Assembly: GCA_945861785.1 (NCBI GenBank)
Contig: CAMAWD010000055.1
Location: 1-42,439 of the forward strand
Source of the DNA: Rhodoferax sp. OV413
Lineage (GTDB): Bacteria; Pseudomonadota; Gammaproteobacteria; Burkholderiales; Burkholderiaceae_C
Direction of reading: 5' to 3'
DNA length: 42,439 bases
Shown: in pieces, positions 16,695 to 25,167 of the stretch
How positions within the stretch are numbered: position 1 is the stretch's first letter
How the letters are laid out: every line of letters starts with the position of its first letter
Made by a program: the position numbers and the translations under genes
Notes under the pieces: model-generated
Database searches by the model: none
Seen by the model: only the letters and a program-made list of their open reading frames with translations
What the model was told of the DNA's origin: nothing

Positions 16695-17022
16695 ATGACG
16701 ACCGACACCGATCCGTTGCTGCTGACCCAGCACGGGTTCGTGGCCACCATCACTATCAACCGGGCGGAACAACTCAACGTCTGGAGCCCGGCCATGGCCC
16801 GGATGCTCGAGGACCTGGTGCGGCGCTGCGCCGCCGACAATGCGGTCCACGTGATCGTGTTCACCGGTGCCGGCAGCACCTTCTGCGCCGGTGCCGACCT
16901 GGCCGCGCTCAAGGCGGCGCAGGCGGCCGGCGTGAGCCCCCTGCCACCACGCCTGCGAGGACTCCAAGGAAGGTGTGCGGCACTACCTGAAAAAACGCCC
17001 TGCACAATTCACCGGGCGTTGA
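16695..17022 (+). pseudogene. Enoyl-CoA hydratase with most of the middle deleted
   Basis: Translation from the ATG at 16695 (ribosome site AAGGAG) gives about 85 residues of a crotonase-fold protein: TINRAEQLNVWSPAMARML, then VIVFTGAGSTFCAGADLAAL. After about 16950 the same frame becomes meaningless. In the +1 frame a typical crotonase C-terminus appears, EDSKEGVRHYLKKRPAQFTGR, with TGA at 17020-17022. So roughly 150 residues, including the catalytic Glu region and the trimer interface, are absent and the ends are out of frame. The function is lost. This is a deletion scar, not a contig edge. Confidence 0.86.
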
Positions 17023-17068
17023 CACCCGCCAGGCCCGGTGCGCACGCAAGAACATGAAGGAGCAGCCT

Positions 17069-17902
17069 GTGAACAACCTCAACCGGCGATTGCAAACGAC
17101 GCTGCAGCAGCGCTTCGGTGAAACTCTCGACCTGCCGCCCGATCTGCCCGGAGCAGGCGACCTGTTGCGAATTGCCGAGCACAGATCCCACCGTCGTTGG
17201 GCAACGACCCCGTTACCCCCGGAGCTGACACGCCTCCTGGCAGCCTGCGCTCTCTCGGCTCCGACCAAGAGTTACCTGCAGCAAGTCGACATCATCGACG
17301 TGCGTGACGCCGGCCAGCGGGCTGCACTGGCGGCGCTGACGCCCACGATGCCCTGGCTGGCCGATGCGCCGGCGTTGCTGGTTTTCTGCGGCAATGGCCG
17401 GCGCTTCAAGCGACTGTTCGACCGCAAGGGCCTCCCTTTCACGAACGACCATCTGGACAGCTTCTTCAACTGCGTAGTCGATGCTTCCATGGTGATGATG
17501 AATTTCATCAACGCGGCCAGCGCTGCGGGCCTGGTCTGCTGCTCCATCAGCATGTTGCGCAATGAGGCCGAGCGCCTGGCCCGGATACTCCAGTTGCCGC
17601 AACGCGTGGTACCGGTGGCCGGGCTGTGCATTGGTTATCCGTCGTTCGAGGCAAGCGCACTTGCGCCTCTGCAGCCCAGACTGCCGCTGCGGGCCACCTT
17701 CCATGTCGACCGCATGGGTGCAGCCGACGACGACACAGCCATCGACGACTTCGACGCGCGCCACGTCGAGGCGCGAGCCGCCTCGCCAGGTGGCGCGCCC
17801 AACCCGCGCACGTGGTCCGCCGAACGGACACATCAATATGCAACGCCGCAACGCGAAGACTGGGGCCGCTTCGTGCGCTCGCAAGGGTTCAACCTGAAAT
17901 AG
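17069..17902 (+). CDS. Nitroreductase-family flavoprotein (NfsA/FRP-like)
   Basis: This is a 277-residue FMN-dependent oxidoreductase. The HRSHRRW motif (residues about 37-43) corresponds to the family's R-S-x-R-x-(F/Y) phosphate-binding segment. SAPTKSYLQ (FMN contact), a central NFINAASAAGLVCCSISMLRN region and GLCIGYPS follow, and the protein ends with W-x-x-F-V-R-x-Q-G-F. I prefer the GTG at 17069 because AAGGAG (17057-17062) sits at the right distance; an in-frame ATG at 17054 lies upstream of it without such a site. Members reduce nitro groups, quinones or flavins with NAD(P)H. It is the last gene of the plus-strand operon and converges on the BVMO gene 210 bp away. Confidence 0.82.
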   Translation: MNNLNRRLQTTLQQRFGETLDLPPDLPGAGDLLRIAEHRSHRRWATTPLPPELTRLLAACALSAPTKSYLQQVDIIDVRDAGQRAALAALTPTMPWLADAPALLVFCGNGRRFKRLFDRKGLPFTNDHLDSFFNCVVDASMVMMNFINAASAAGLVCCSISMLRNEAERLARILQLPQRVVPVAGLCIGYPSFEASALAPLQPRLPLRATFHVDRMGAADDDTAIDDFDARHVEARAASPGGAPNPRTWSAERTHQYATPQREDWGRFVRSQGFNLK

Positions 17903-18112
17903 GCGTCTGCCCCGACCTTGCAGTCGGCACCCACCATCAGCAGGGCGCACATGCCGACGCTCGCGCTGTCGGGCTGCCGCTGGTACAACATGGCCCCCGA
18001 AAACACCCGCCCCGGCAATCGGTTTCCGGCTATCGAAACCACCCCGGATGTGCTTCAGAAGGCGCGGGCAGTTCTGGCAATACTTGCACAATGCAGCCGC
18101 GAAGGGTCGGGC

Positions 18113-19585
18113 TTACGCAAAATGCAGCGAACCATCGGCAAGATCGGCGGCTGGCAAGGTGACACGCTCTTCTTCGTAGTCCTGTGTGTGCCGCCAGGGG
18201 TCGTGGCTGCCTTGCTTCGGCATGAGGTGCATGCCGCGGGCGAGGTAACCGGGGTTGAATGTGTCCTCTTCTATCCAGGGCTTGCAGGCCATGGTTTGGT
18301 CTTGCATGCGCAACTTCGGCACCACCACGGTCGACCCACGTGCCTTCATGTGGTCCAGCAGTCGGCATACGAAGTCCCCCAGCAGGTCCACGCGCAGCGT
18401 CCAACTGGCGCGCAGGTAGCCGAACACCCACAACAGGTTGGGCACGCCGGTGAACATCGCGCCCCGCCAGGTCACGGTATCGTGCAGGTCGAGCGGCCGA
18501 CCGTCGATCTCGAACGGGATGCCGCCGAAGGGGCTCAGATGAAAGCCGGTGGCGGTGATGATGGTGTCGGCTTTCAGTTCGCGGCCCGAGCGCAGTTTCA
18601 CACCTTCTTCGGTGAACGTCTCGATCTCGTCCGTCACCACCGACGCCCGGCCGCTCTTTATCGCCTTGAACAGGTCGGCATCGGGCACAAAGGCCACCCG
18701 TTGCTGCCAGGGGCGATAGCAGGGGGTGAAGTGGTCCTGCACCGCTTGGTCATCACCCAGCGCGGCACGCACCCCGTCCAGCAGCAGCGTCTTCATGGCT
18801 TCGGGATCGCGGTGGGCGGCACGCGCAAAGTCGCTGTTGTCCTTCAGTATCTTGCGGCGCACGATCTCGTGTGTCCACGCGTCGGGAACCTCCAGGGAGC
18901 GCAGCACGTCAGCCAGATCGTTGGCATTGCGCGCAGTGCGAAAGTAGGTGGGAGAACGCTGCAGCATGGTGATGTGGGCGCATTCACCTGCCATGGCCGG
19001 AATGAGTGTGGCGGCAGTGGCCCCGGAGCCGATCACCAACACCCGTTGGCCATGGTGGCGGAGGTCATCCGGCCAGGTCTGAGGGTGCACGATGCGGCCG
19101 CGGTAACGAGCCATGCCTGGCCACTGGGGGGTGTAACCCTGGTCGTGCCGATAATAACCCTGGCACATCCACAAAAAGCTGCAGGTCATCTCCACGGTGT
19201 TGCCGGTTGCCAGGTCGCGCACCTGCAGGTGCCAGCGACGGGTGTCACTGCGCCATTGCGCGCGCTCGATGCGATGCCGGTATCGGATGTGGCGGCCAAG
19301 GTCGTTTTCGGCGATCACCTGCCCCATGTATTTGAGTATCTCAACGGCTGTGGCGATAGGTGCCCCCACCCATGGCTTGAAGCGATACCCGAATGTGTAG
19401 AGGTCAGAATCCGAGCGGATGCCCGGGTACCGGTGCGTGACCCAGGTGCCGCCGAAGGTGTCTTTCTCCTCGAGCACCGCGAAGCGGGTGCCAGCACTGT
19501 GGTGCCTGAGGTGCCAGGCCGCACCTACACCTGACAGGCCCGCCCCAACCACCAGTATGTCGACATGTTCGGTTTGCCGGGACAT
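18113..19585 (-). CDS. Flavin-dependent monooxygenase, Baeyer-Villiger type
   Basis: The 490-residue protein has an N-terminal FAD-binding GAGLSG (15-20), the FGGTWVTHRYPGIRSDSDLY segment typical of BVMOs, the Baeyer-Villiger fingerprint Y161-x-G-x3-H167-x3-W-P172 (YRGRIVHPQTWP) and a second Rossmann motif GSGATA (187-192) for NADPH. It is closest in feel to EthA-type enzymes, which insert oxygen next to ketones or oxidise thio-compounds. It lies 2 bp after the stop of the ADH remnant, at the end of the minus-strand operon. Downstream of a P450 and an ADH it would turn the derived ketone into an ester or lactone. The substrate itself is not visible. Confidence 0.9.
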   Translation of the reverse strand: MSRQTEHVDILVVGAGLSGVGAAWHLRHHSAGTRFAVLEEKDTFGGTWVTHRYPGIRSDSDLYTFGYRFKPWVGAPIATAVEILKYMGQVIAENDLGRHIRYRHRIERAQWRSDTRRWHLQVRDLATGNTVEMTCSFLWMCQGYYRHDQGYTPQWPGMARYRGRIVHPQTWPDDLRHHGQRVLVIGSGATAATLIPAMAGECAHITMLQRSPTYFRTARNANDLADVLRSLEVPDAWTHEIVRRKILKDNSDFARAAHRDPEAMKTLLLDGVRAALGDDQAVQDHFTPCYRPWQQRVAFVPDADLFKAIKSGRASVVTDEIETFTEEGVKLRSGRELKADTIITATGFHLSPFGGIPFEIDGRPLDLHDTVTWRGAMFTGVPNLLWVFGYLRASWTLRVDLLGDFVCRLLDHMKARGSTVVVPKLRMQDQTMACKPWIEEDTFNPGYLARGMHLMPKQGSHDPWRHTQDYEEERVTLPAADLADGSLHFA

Positions 19586-19587
19586 GG

Positions 19588-20426
19588 CTACACGCCTTCG
19601 AACACGATGACGTTGCGGGCGATGCCCCCCTGCTTGAGCATGGCCATGCCTTCGTTGATCTGCTCCAGCGCAAGGTGGCCGGATACGAGTTCGTCCAGAT
19701 GCAGCCGACCCTGCCGATAGAAGTCAATCAGGCGTGGCATGTCGGTGCGGAAGCGGTTGCTGCCGAGCAGGCTGCCCTGGATGCGGCGCTCGCGCAGGAA
19801 GTCGAAACCATGCAACTCGATCTTCGTGCCGAAGGGAATCATGCCCAGCACCGTGGCCACCCCGCCGGGGCGTAGCATGGCGAAGGCGTCCTCGGCCGTC
19901 TGCTTCAGTCCGATGGCCTCGAAGGAATACATGACACCACCTTGGGTCAGTTCCACCACGCGCGCCGCCACCTCGCCCTGAGAGGCATCCAGCAGATCAG
20001 TGGCACCGAAGCGTCGCGCCAGCTCCAGCTTGGAGCGGTCGATGTCGATGGCGATGATGCGCACCGCGCCCGCAATCTGCGCTGCGTTGATGGCCGACAG
20101 CCCGATACCCCCGCAACCCAGCACGGCGACGGTGCTGCCCGGTTCCACCTTCGCTGCCCGCAGAACACCGACAGGCAAGTGATGACATGGTCACCCGGCT
20201 GCACGTAGCTCACATCCTCGCCCACGGCCTCCACGATGCCAGCGCTCTCGTGGCCGAGCACAGCCGGCACCGGGCCGGGATACTTGCCTTCGATCAGGTG
20301 CAGATCGCTGTGGCACAGGCCCGTGGCCGCGGTGCGGATCAGTACTTCCCGCCGGCCCGGGCGGGCAATGTCCACGTCCTCGATGGTGAGCGCCTGGTTC
20401 GGGCCATGGAAAATGGCTGCTTTCAT
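19588..20426 (-). pseudogene. Zn-dependent alcohol dehydrogenase with internal deletion and frameshift
   Basis: The start at 20426 gives a normal medium-chain ADH beginning: MKAAIFHGPNQALTIEDVDI, the catalytic zinc ligands Cys38 and His59 (GLCHSDLH, LGHESAG) and CLSVFCGQ. At about 20165 the sequence jumps. In another frame the protein resumes at VLRAAKVEPGSTVAVLGCGG, the Rossmann domain, and runs to a normal end. Roughly 80-110 residues are missing, including the structural-zinc Cys lobe. Both sides of the junction could have carried TGCGGGCAG, which suggests loss between short repeats. As written it cannot make a working enzyme. Its place between a Bug protein and the BVMO (2-bp gap) fits alcohol-to-ketone oxidation. 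Confidence 0.9.
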
Positions 20427-20491
20427 GGTGGTTCCTGGTGCGGTTTGTATCTGCGGGCGGGCCTGCGGGAGCGAGTTGTCTTGTGCCTCCA

Positions 20492-21475
20492 TCAGGATTT
20501 CAGATCCAGGCCCTGGGCGGCTTCTGTCATCCAGGCGATTTCTGCCGCGATGTACTGCCGGAAGTCTTCAGGCGACCTGCTAACGGCGGCAGTTTGACCG
20601 GATGCGGTCATCTTTTCTACCACCGACGGATCCATGGCTGCCGCACTTACTTCGCGGTAGAGGCGCTGCACGATTTCAGGCGATACGCCAGCGCGAGCCA
20701 CATAACCGCCCCAGTAGGTCATGGGTGGAAGGGGTACCCCGCCCTCGGCAAAAGTCGGAACGTCTGCCATGTCCTTCCAGCGGGTGGCATCCATCATCGC
20801 GAGCACCCGCACCTGCCCGGTCGGCGCGAACTGCTTGGCGAAGATCGCCGGTGCCATCATGAAGTTGATGTCGCCACCCAGCAGTGCCTTGATCGCGTCA
20901 GGGCCGCCGCGGTAGGGTACCGCCAGGCCCTTGAAGCCACCGACACGTTCGAACTGGGCCATCTTGAGGTGTTCGCCGGTGCCGACACCGGTGGTGGCGT
21001 AGCTGAGCCTTCCCGGGTTGGCCCGCCCGAAGCCGACCAATTCTCCTAGGGTTTTGTACGGTGAGTCGCCCTTGACCAGCAATGCGATGGGAGTGGTGCC
21101 AGCCAGCGTGATGGGCACCGCCTGCCTTTCGAGATCGAACAGCTTTTGCACGGCGTGCACTGCAGGGAAGCTGTTGAACACGTGCATCAGCGTGTGCCCG
21201 TCGGCAGGCGCTGCTTGCAGCGCCTGCCACGCGATCAGGAAATTGCCACCGGTACGGTTTTCCACGATCACGGGTTGCTTGATGTTCCGTTCGAGCACCA
21301 CGGCCAGCGCCCGGACTCCGACGTCAGCGGCACCACCAGCCGGCACGCCAACGATGATACGCATCGGTCCACTCGGAAAGACGGTTTGGGCGCGCATCGG
21401 CAGGGCCAGGCTGGCGGCCGCAGCGGCGGCGACCTGCAGGACCCGGCGGCGGGGATGGTTGAGCGTGGTTGGCAT
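20492..21475 (-). CDS. Bug/TctC-family periplasmic substrate-binding protein (second)
   Basis: This 327-residue secreted binding protein has an N-terminal signal with Arg-Arg-Arg, then a VLQVAAAAAASLALPMRAQ hydrophobic stretch. The mature protein shows GPMRIIVGVPAGGAADVGVRA, NRTGGNFLIA, APADGHTLMH, YATTGVGTGEHLKMAQFE and the C-terminal RSPEDFRQYIAAEI. The ATG at 21475 has GGAG six bases upstream; an in-frame TTG four codons earlier is less likely. It sits between the P450 gene (132-bp gap) and the ADH remnant (65-bp gap). The ligand should be related to the operon's substrate; a carboxylate is usual for the family. Confidence 0.9.
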   Translation of the reverse strand: MPTTLNHPRRRVLQVAAAAAASLALPMRAQTVFPSGPMRIIVGVPAGGAADVGVRALAVVLERNIKQPVIVENRTGGNFLIAWQALQAAPADGHTLMHVFNSFPAVHAVQKLFDLERQAVPITLAGTTPIALLVKGDSPYKTLGELVGFGRANPGRLSYATTGVGTGEHLKMAQFERVGGFKGLAVPYRGGPDAIKALLGGDINFMMAPAIFAKQFAPTGQVRVLAMMDATRWKDMADVPTFAEGGVPLPPMTYWGGYVARAGVSPEIVQRLYREVSAAAMDPSVVEKMTASGQTAAVSRSPEDFRQYIAAEIAWMTEAAQGLDLKS

Positions 21476-21607
21476 GTGTGTCTCCAAGTTGAGGGTTTTG
21501 TGATCGGACCGGACAAAATCATATTTGCGGGATCGAAAGGGTCAAAGGGCGCGTGCAATTTGCGTGACCCTTAGGCGACGGCAATTCCCTACCCCCGGGG
21601 CCGGTGC

Positions 21608-22864
21608 TTATCCGGGAATTCGCACCGGCAACTGCGTGAAACCGCGCACGAAGTTCGAGCGCGCGCGCCGTGGTTCGCCGACGACCTCGATCACCGGAAA
21701 GCGCTGCAGGATCTCCTCCCACAGGATCTTCAACTGCAGTTCGGCCAGGCGGTTGCCTACACAGCGGTGAATGCCGAAACCAAACGAGATGTGCTGGCGC
21801 GGCCGCGCGCGGTCGATGATGAAACGGTCCGGCTGGTCGATGGCCGCCGCGTCACGGTTGCCCGAGTAGTACCACATGACAACCTTGTCGCCCTTGCGGA
21901 TCTGCTTGCCCGCCAGCTCGATGTCCTGCGTGGCGGTGCGGCGCATGTGCGCCAGCGGCGTCTGCCAACGGATGACCTCGGGCACCATGCTGTCGAGCAA
22001 CGCCGGATTGGCGCGCAGCTTGGCCCATTCCGCGGGGTTCTGGCACATCGCCAGCAGGCCACCACTCATTGAGTTGCGCGTGGTGTCGTTGCCGCCAACG
22101 ATCAGCAGGATGCAGTTGCCCATGAACTCGATCGGCGACATGTTGCGCGTGGTCGGGTCGTGCGCCAGCATCGAGATCAGGTCGGAACTGGGCGGCGCAT
22201 TGACACGCTCGTTCCACAAGCGTCCCATGTACCGCGCCATCTTCTTGAGCTCGTCGGTGCGCTGCTCGAAGGTCTGGACCAGCTCGGAATCGAATTCCGG
22301 CGCGCTGGTCGCCACGTCCGACCAGTAGGTCAGCAGCTTGCGGTCCTCCAGGGGAAAGTCGAACAGCGTGGCGAGCATCAGCGTGGTGAGTTCGATCGAG
22401 ACCCGCTCGACCCAGTCGAAGGTCTCGTTGTGCGGCAGGCCGTCCAGCACGTTGCAGGTACGCTCGCGTATCAGCGGGCCGACGTTCATCAGGTTGGCAG
22501 GTGCCACGATCGGGCTGACCGCCTTGCGCTGCCCGTCGTGCGCTGGCGGGTCCAGGTTGATGAACGAGTGCCCCCGGTGTTCCGCCGGGCGGTCGAGGAT
22601 CGAGATGCCGCCGTTGGACCAGTCGGACGAGAACACCTGGTGGTTGGTGTCCACGGCCATGATGTCCTGGTAACGCGTGACCGACCAGAAGTCGCCGAAC
22701 AGACGGGTGCGTGTCCTGTGCACCGGGTCATCGCGCCGGAGGCGCTCGAAATAGTGCCCCACGGTGTCTTGCTCGAACAGGCCGGGGTCGCTGCAGTCGA
22801 TCTGGTCCAGCGGCAGGCTGAAGGCCAGTTCGCGAGCGTTGTTGGTGTGGTGTTCCGTTGTCAT
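21608..22864 (-). CDS. Cytochrome P450, CYP153-like
   Basis: This is a 418-residue soluble bacterial P450. The I-helix oxygen-activation motif is GGNDTT (257-262), the ExxR motif is Glu296-x-x-Arg299 in PEVIRW, and the haem-binding loop FGFGIHRCVG has Cys368 as the thiolate ligand. Flanking wording such as TPLAHMRRTA, KGDKVVMWYYSGNRD and SNFVRG is strongly CYP153-like; those enzymes hydroxylate alkyl chains and related hydrocarbons at terminal or unactivated positions. No ferredoxin or ferredoxin reductase gene lies next to it, so electron partners must be elsewhere. Its start overlaps the stop of the upstream FAD gene by four bases (22861-22864). Confidence 0.93.
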   Translation of the reverse strand: MTTEHHTNNARELAFSLPLDQIDCSDPGLFEQDTVGHYFERLRRDDPVHRTRTRLFGDFWSVTRYQDIMAVDTNHQVFSSDWSNGGISILDRPAEHRGHSFINLDPPAHDGQRKAVSPIVAPANLMNVGPLIRERTCNVLDGLPHNETFDWVERVSIELTTLMLATLFDFPLEDRKLLTYWSDVATSAPEFDSELVQTFEQRTDELKKMARYMGRLWNERVNAPPSSDLISMLAHDPTTRNMSPIEFMGNCILLIVGGNDTTRNSMSGGLLAMCQNPAEWAKLRANPALLDSMVPEVIRWQTPLAHMRRTATQDIELAGKQIRKGDKVVMWYYSGNRDAAAIDQPDRFIIDRARPRQHISFGFGIHRCVGNRLAELQLKILWEEILQRFPVIEVVGEPRRARSNFVRGFTQLPVRIPG

Positions 22865-24285
22865 GGGGCGCCTCCGTTCAGGATATCGGGTGTCAGTGTC
22901 TGCAGGATCTGCCGCGCGATGTAGGGCACGGCGGTGGCTTCGCCAAAACAGCCAGAGGTGATGGGACCCAATGCACGGATGTTTGGGTGTGGCCGGCCAT
23001 TGGCATCCAGCACGCGGCAGTCCATGTCGACCGCAACGCCATTGCCGCTGCCGTGGTCGCATGCCAGGCCATCGGCGACCATCGCCCGCCACAACGGGTT
23101 GCCCGAGCGGCTCGGCCGCGGCTGCGGCCCGGTGCAGTTGACGACCGCCCCCACCTTGAGACGATGCAGGTCGCCCGCGCGCGTCTGGAAGTCGACAGCC
23201 AATGCGTCGCCCAGCACATGTGCACCTTCGAGGCGGCCGCTGGCAAAACACAGCTGGCCGCGCGCCACGCCCTGCTCCACGATGCGCTGGGTCTGCGGCG
23301 GGTTGCGATAACGAAACGCGTCGTACCAGCCCTTGAGATGGCGCGAGGCGCGGCGCTTTTCGGCATCGCTCCAGTGCGGCCAGAAATGGGTGACGCAGTC
23401 GCGCAGTTCATCGAAGGGCACATACCAACCGGCCGGGTCCGACGCTGCTGCTGCGACGTCTTGCCGTAACGCGCGCAATGCCTCGCGGGCCGAGCGCGGT
23501 CGGCCATGGCGACGCACGAAATCCGGGTTGGGGTCGAGCAGCCGCTCCCATACCCCCACCGGCAGGCGGTGCGGCGTCTGGGCTGCCGGGCGCAGGCCGC
23601 GGCGCGACAACGCGGTGACCGGCCCTTGGTGGCCCTGCGCCACCAGCACCGAGAACGCATCGGCCGCCGTCAGCCCGGCGCCAACCAGCAGCACTGGCGC
23701 GTCGCGTGAAATCGCTGCCATCTGCGCCAGGTTCCACGGGTCACCGACCCACCCACGGTGCGGTTGCAACGGCGACAGCGCGGGCGGCACCGCCACCGCG
23801 TTCCAACCTGGCGCAAGCACCAGCCCATCGACATCCAGAACCGCGCCACTGGTTTCGAGTTGCACGCGCGCGGTGCCAGCACCTGCCCAGACCCGTGTCG
23901 CGCGCTGCTGGACATGCTCGATGACAGACCCGCTGGAGTTGGAGCGCGCATGGCGCGCCAGTTCGGCCGCCATGTAGCGCCCGAAATCCGCCCGGCGCGG
24001 GTAGATCGATCCATCGGGGTTGGTCGCCTGGGGGTCGCCGGCCAGTGCGCCGCTGTCCTGCAGCCACTGCAGAAAATGCAGGGGTGCATCCAGGTACATG
24101 GCGTGGATGCCGGGCGTGCCATTCAGGCGCAGATCGGGGTGTTCTGCCGAGTGGGCCAGGCCCGCGCCCAACTGGGCACGCGGCTCCAGCACCTGGATGT
24201 GCAGCGGCCGGGGCGACGTGCGCGCCAGGTGCAGTGCCGTGGCGATTCCGGTGAAGCCCCCGCCGGCAATCACCCAGCGCATCAT
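22861..24285 (-). CDS. FAD/NAD(P)-binding protein (flavoprotein of unknown role)
   Basis: This 474-residue protein has an N-terminal dinucleotide-binding motif (VIAGGGFTGIATALHLA), LNGTPGIHAMYLD, a second nucleotide motif (VLLVGAGLTAADAF) and a C-terminal NIRALGPITSGCFGEATAVPYI. This is the organisation of the FAD/NAD(P)-binding family that includes uncharacterised N-hydroxylating-monooxygenase-like proteins. It lies between a TetR gene and a P450 gene with ATGA overlaps at both ends (24282-24285 and 22861-22864), so it is clearly part of the same transcript. It could be a second oxidation enzyme or, less likely, an electron-transfer partner. Start chosen: the ATG at 24285; an adjacent ATG at 24282 is equally possible. 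Confidence 0.78.
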   Translation of the reverse strand: MMRWVIAGGGFTGIATALHLARTSPRPLHIQVLEPRAQLGAGLAHSAEHPDLRLNGTPGIHAMYLDAPLHFLQWLQDSGALAGDPQATNPDGSIYPRRADFGRYMAAELARHARSNSSGSVIEHVQQRATRVWAGAGTARVQLETSGAVLDVDGLVLAPGWNAVAVPPALSPLQPHRGWVGDPWNLAQMAAISRDAPVLLVGAGLTAADAFSVLVAQGHQGPVTALSRRGLRPAAQTPHRLPVGVWERLLDPNPDFVRRHGRPRSAREALRALRQDVAAAASDPAGWYVPFDELRDCVTHFWPHWSDAEKRRASRHLKGWYDAFRYRNPPQTQRIVEQGVARGQLCFASGRLEGAHVLGDALAVDFQTRAGDLHRLKVGAVVNCTGPQPRPSRSGNPLWRAMVADGLACDHGSGNGVAVDMDCRVLDANGRPHPNIRALGPITSGCFGEATAVPYIARQILQTLTPDILNGGAP

Positions 24286-25034
24286 GTGGCAAGGCCCTTG
24301 CGTGCCACCACGCACAGGCTCGGACGCCCGCCTGTTGCCGCGGCAGGCAGGCCAGCCCGCACCATGCCGTTGACCATCTCCACCAGCCAGGGCAGCAGCT
24401 CTTCATCGTGCAGGCCGACCACGATCGGCTGGATCTGCACCGCATGGACGAGCGTTCCGGAAACAAACTGGAAAGCCACCATCGTGCGGCGCTGGAAGCC
24501 CTGGTCGCCGTCGCGCCCGGCGCGGCGCACGATGGCGTCGACCCAGACCTGCGCCATCGCATACCCCGCGCTGCGCATGGGCATCCACTCGCGGCTGTTC
24601 ACCAGGGTGCGCTGGTACAACGCACGCACCAGCCCTTCGTGGCCGCGCACAAAGGCAAGATAGTCGGCGACACAGACCTGTACCGTGCTTTCCAGCGTTG
24701 GAAGTTCGTAACGCCCGCGCAAGGCACCCGCGCGCAACTGCGCCAGCGCCTCGTCCAGCGCCAGGTGCACCACACTGTCGAACAAGGCATCCTTGTCCTT
24801 GAAGCGTTGGTACAACACCCCTACCGAACAACCTGCGGCGCTGGCGATCTGCGCCATCGACGTGCCCGCGAATCCACCGCCGTCGACCAGCGCCCGGGCG
24901 CTGGCAATCAGGCGATCGCGCAGTTCACGGCTGCGCTCCTGACGCGCCGGCAGGCCATGGCCGGGAATGTCATCGTCGCGCCGGCTGGAGCCGGTCGTGG
25001 CGGCGGGCTTGTCTGGCAATGCTTTGGGACACAT
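24282..25034 (-). CDS. TetR-family transcriptional regulator
   Basis: The product has 250 residues. The HTH domain is at about 35-85 (SARALVDGGGFAGTSMAQIA, then AGCSVGVLYQRFKDKDALF), and a C-terminal ligand-binding/dimer domain follows. The ATG at 25034 was chosen because the upstream in-frame extension is not family-like. It is the first gene of the minus-strand P450 operon and shares a four-base overlap with the FAD gene, so it probably autoregulates the operon as a repressor released by the substrate. The 133-bp gap to pip is the likely operator/promoter region; no clear palindrome stood out. Confidence 0.88.
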   Translation of the reverse strand: MCPKALPDKPAATTGSSRRDDDIPGHGLPARQERSRELRDRLIASARALVDGGGFAGTSMAQIASAAGCSVGVLYQRFKDKDALFDSVVHLALDEALAQLRAGALRGRYELPTLESTVQVCVADYLAFVRGHEGLVRALYQRTLVNSREWMPMRSAGYAMAQVWVDAIVRRAGRDGDQGFQRRTMVAFQFVSGTLVHAVQIQPIVVGLHDEELLPWLVEMVNGMVRAGLPAAATGGRPSLCVVARKGLAT

Positions 25035-25167
25035 GGGCGGGAAGGTGTCGTTTCGGCAAATTGTGAATGCTAATTCATATCCACGCAAGCAGCGGCCGGT
25101 TCGGGCATGCGGTCCGGCGTCGCCCGAGTGACAATGTGCCCCGGCGCCCCACACCCACCGAACCACC

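Noticed and set aside
17918-19534. 538-codon plus-strand open frame opposite the BVMO gene
   Set aside because: The minus strand encodes a complete monooxygenase with all motifs; the plus frame is a compositional shadow.
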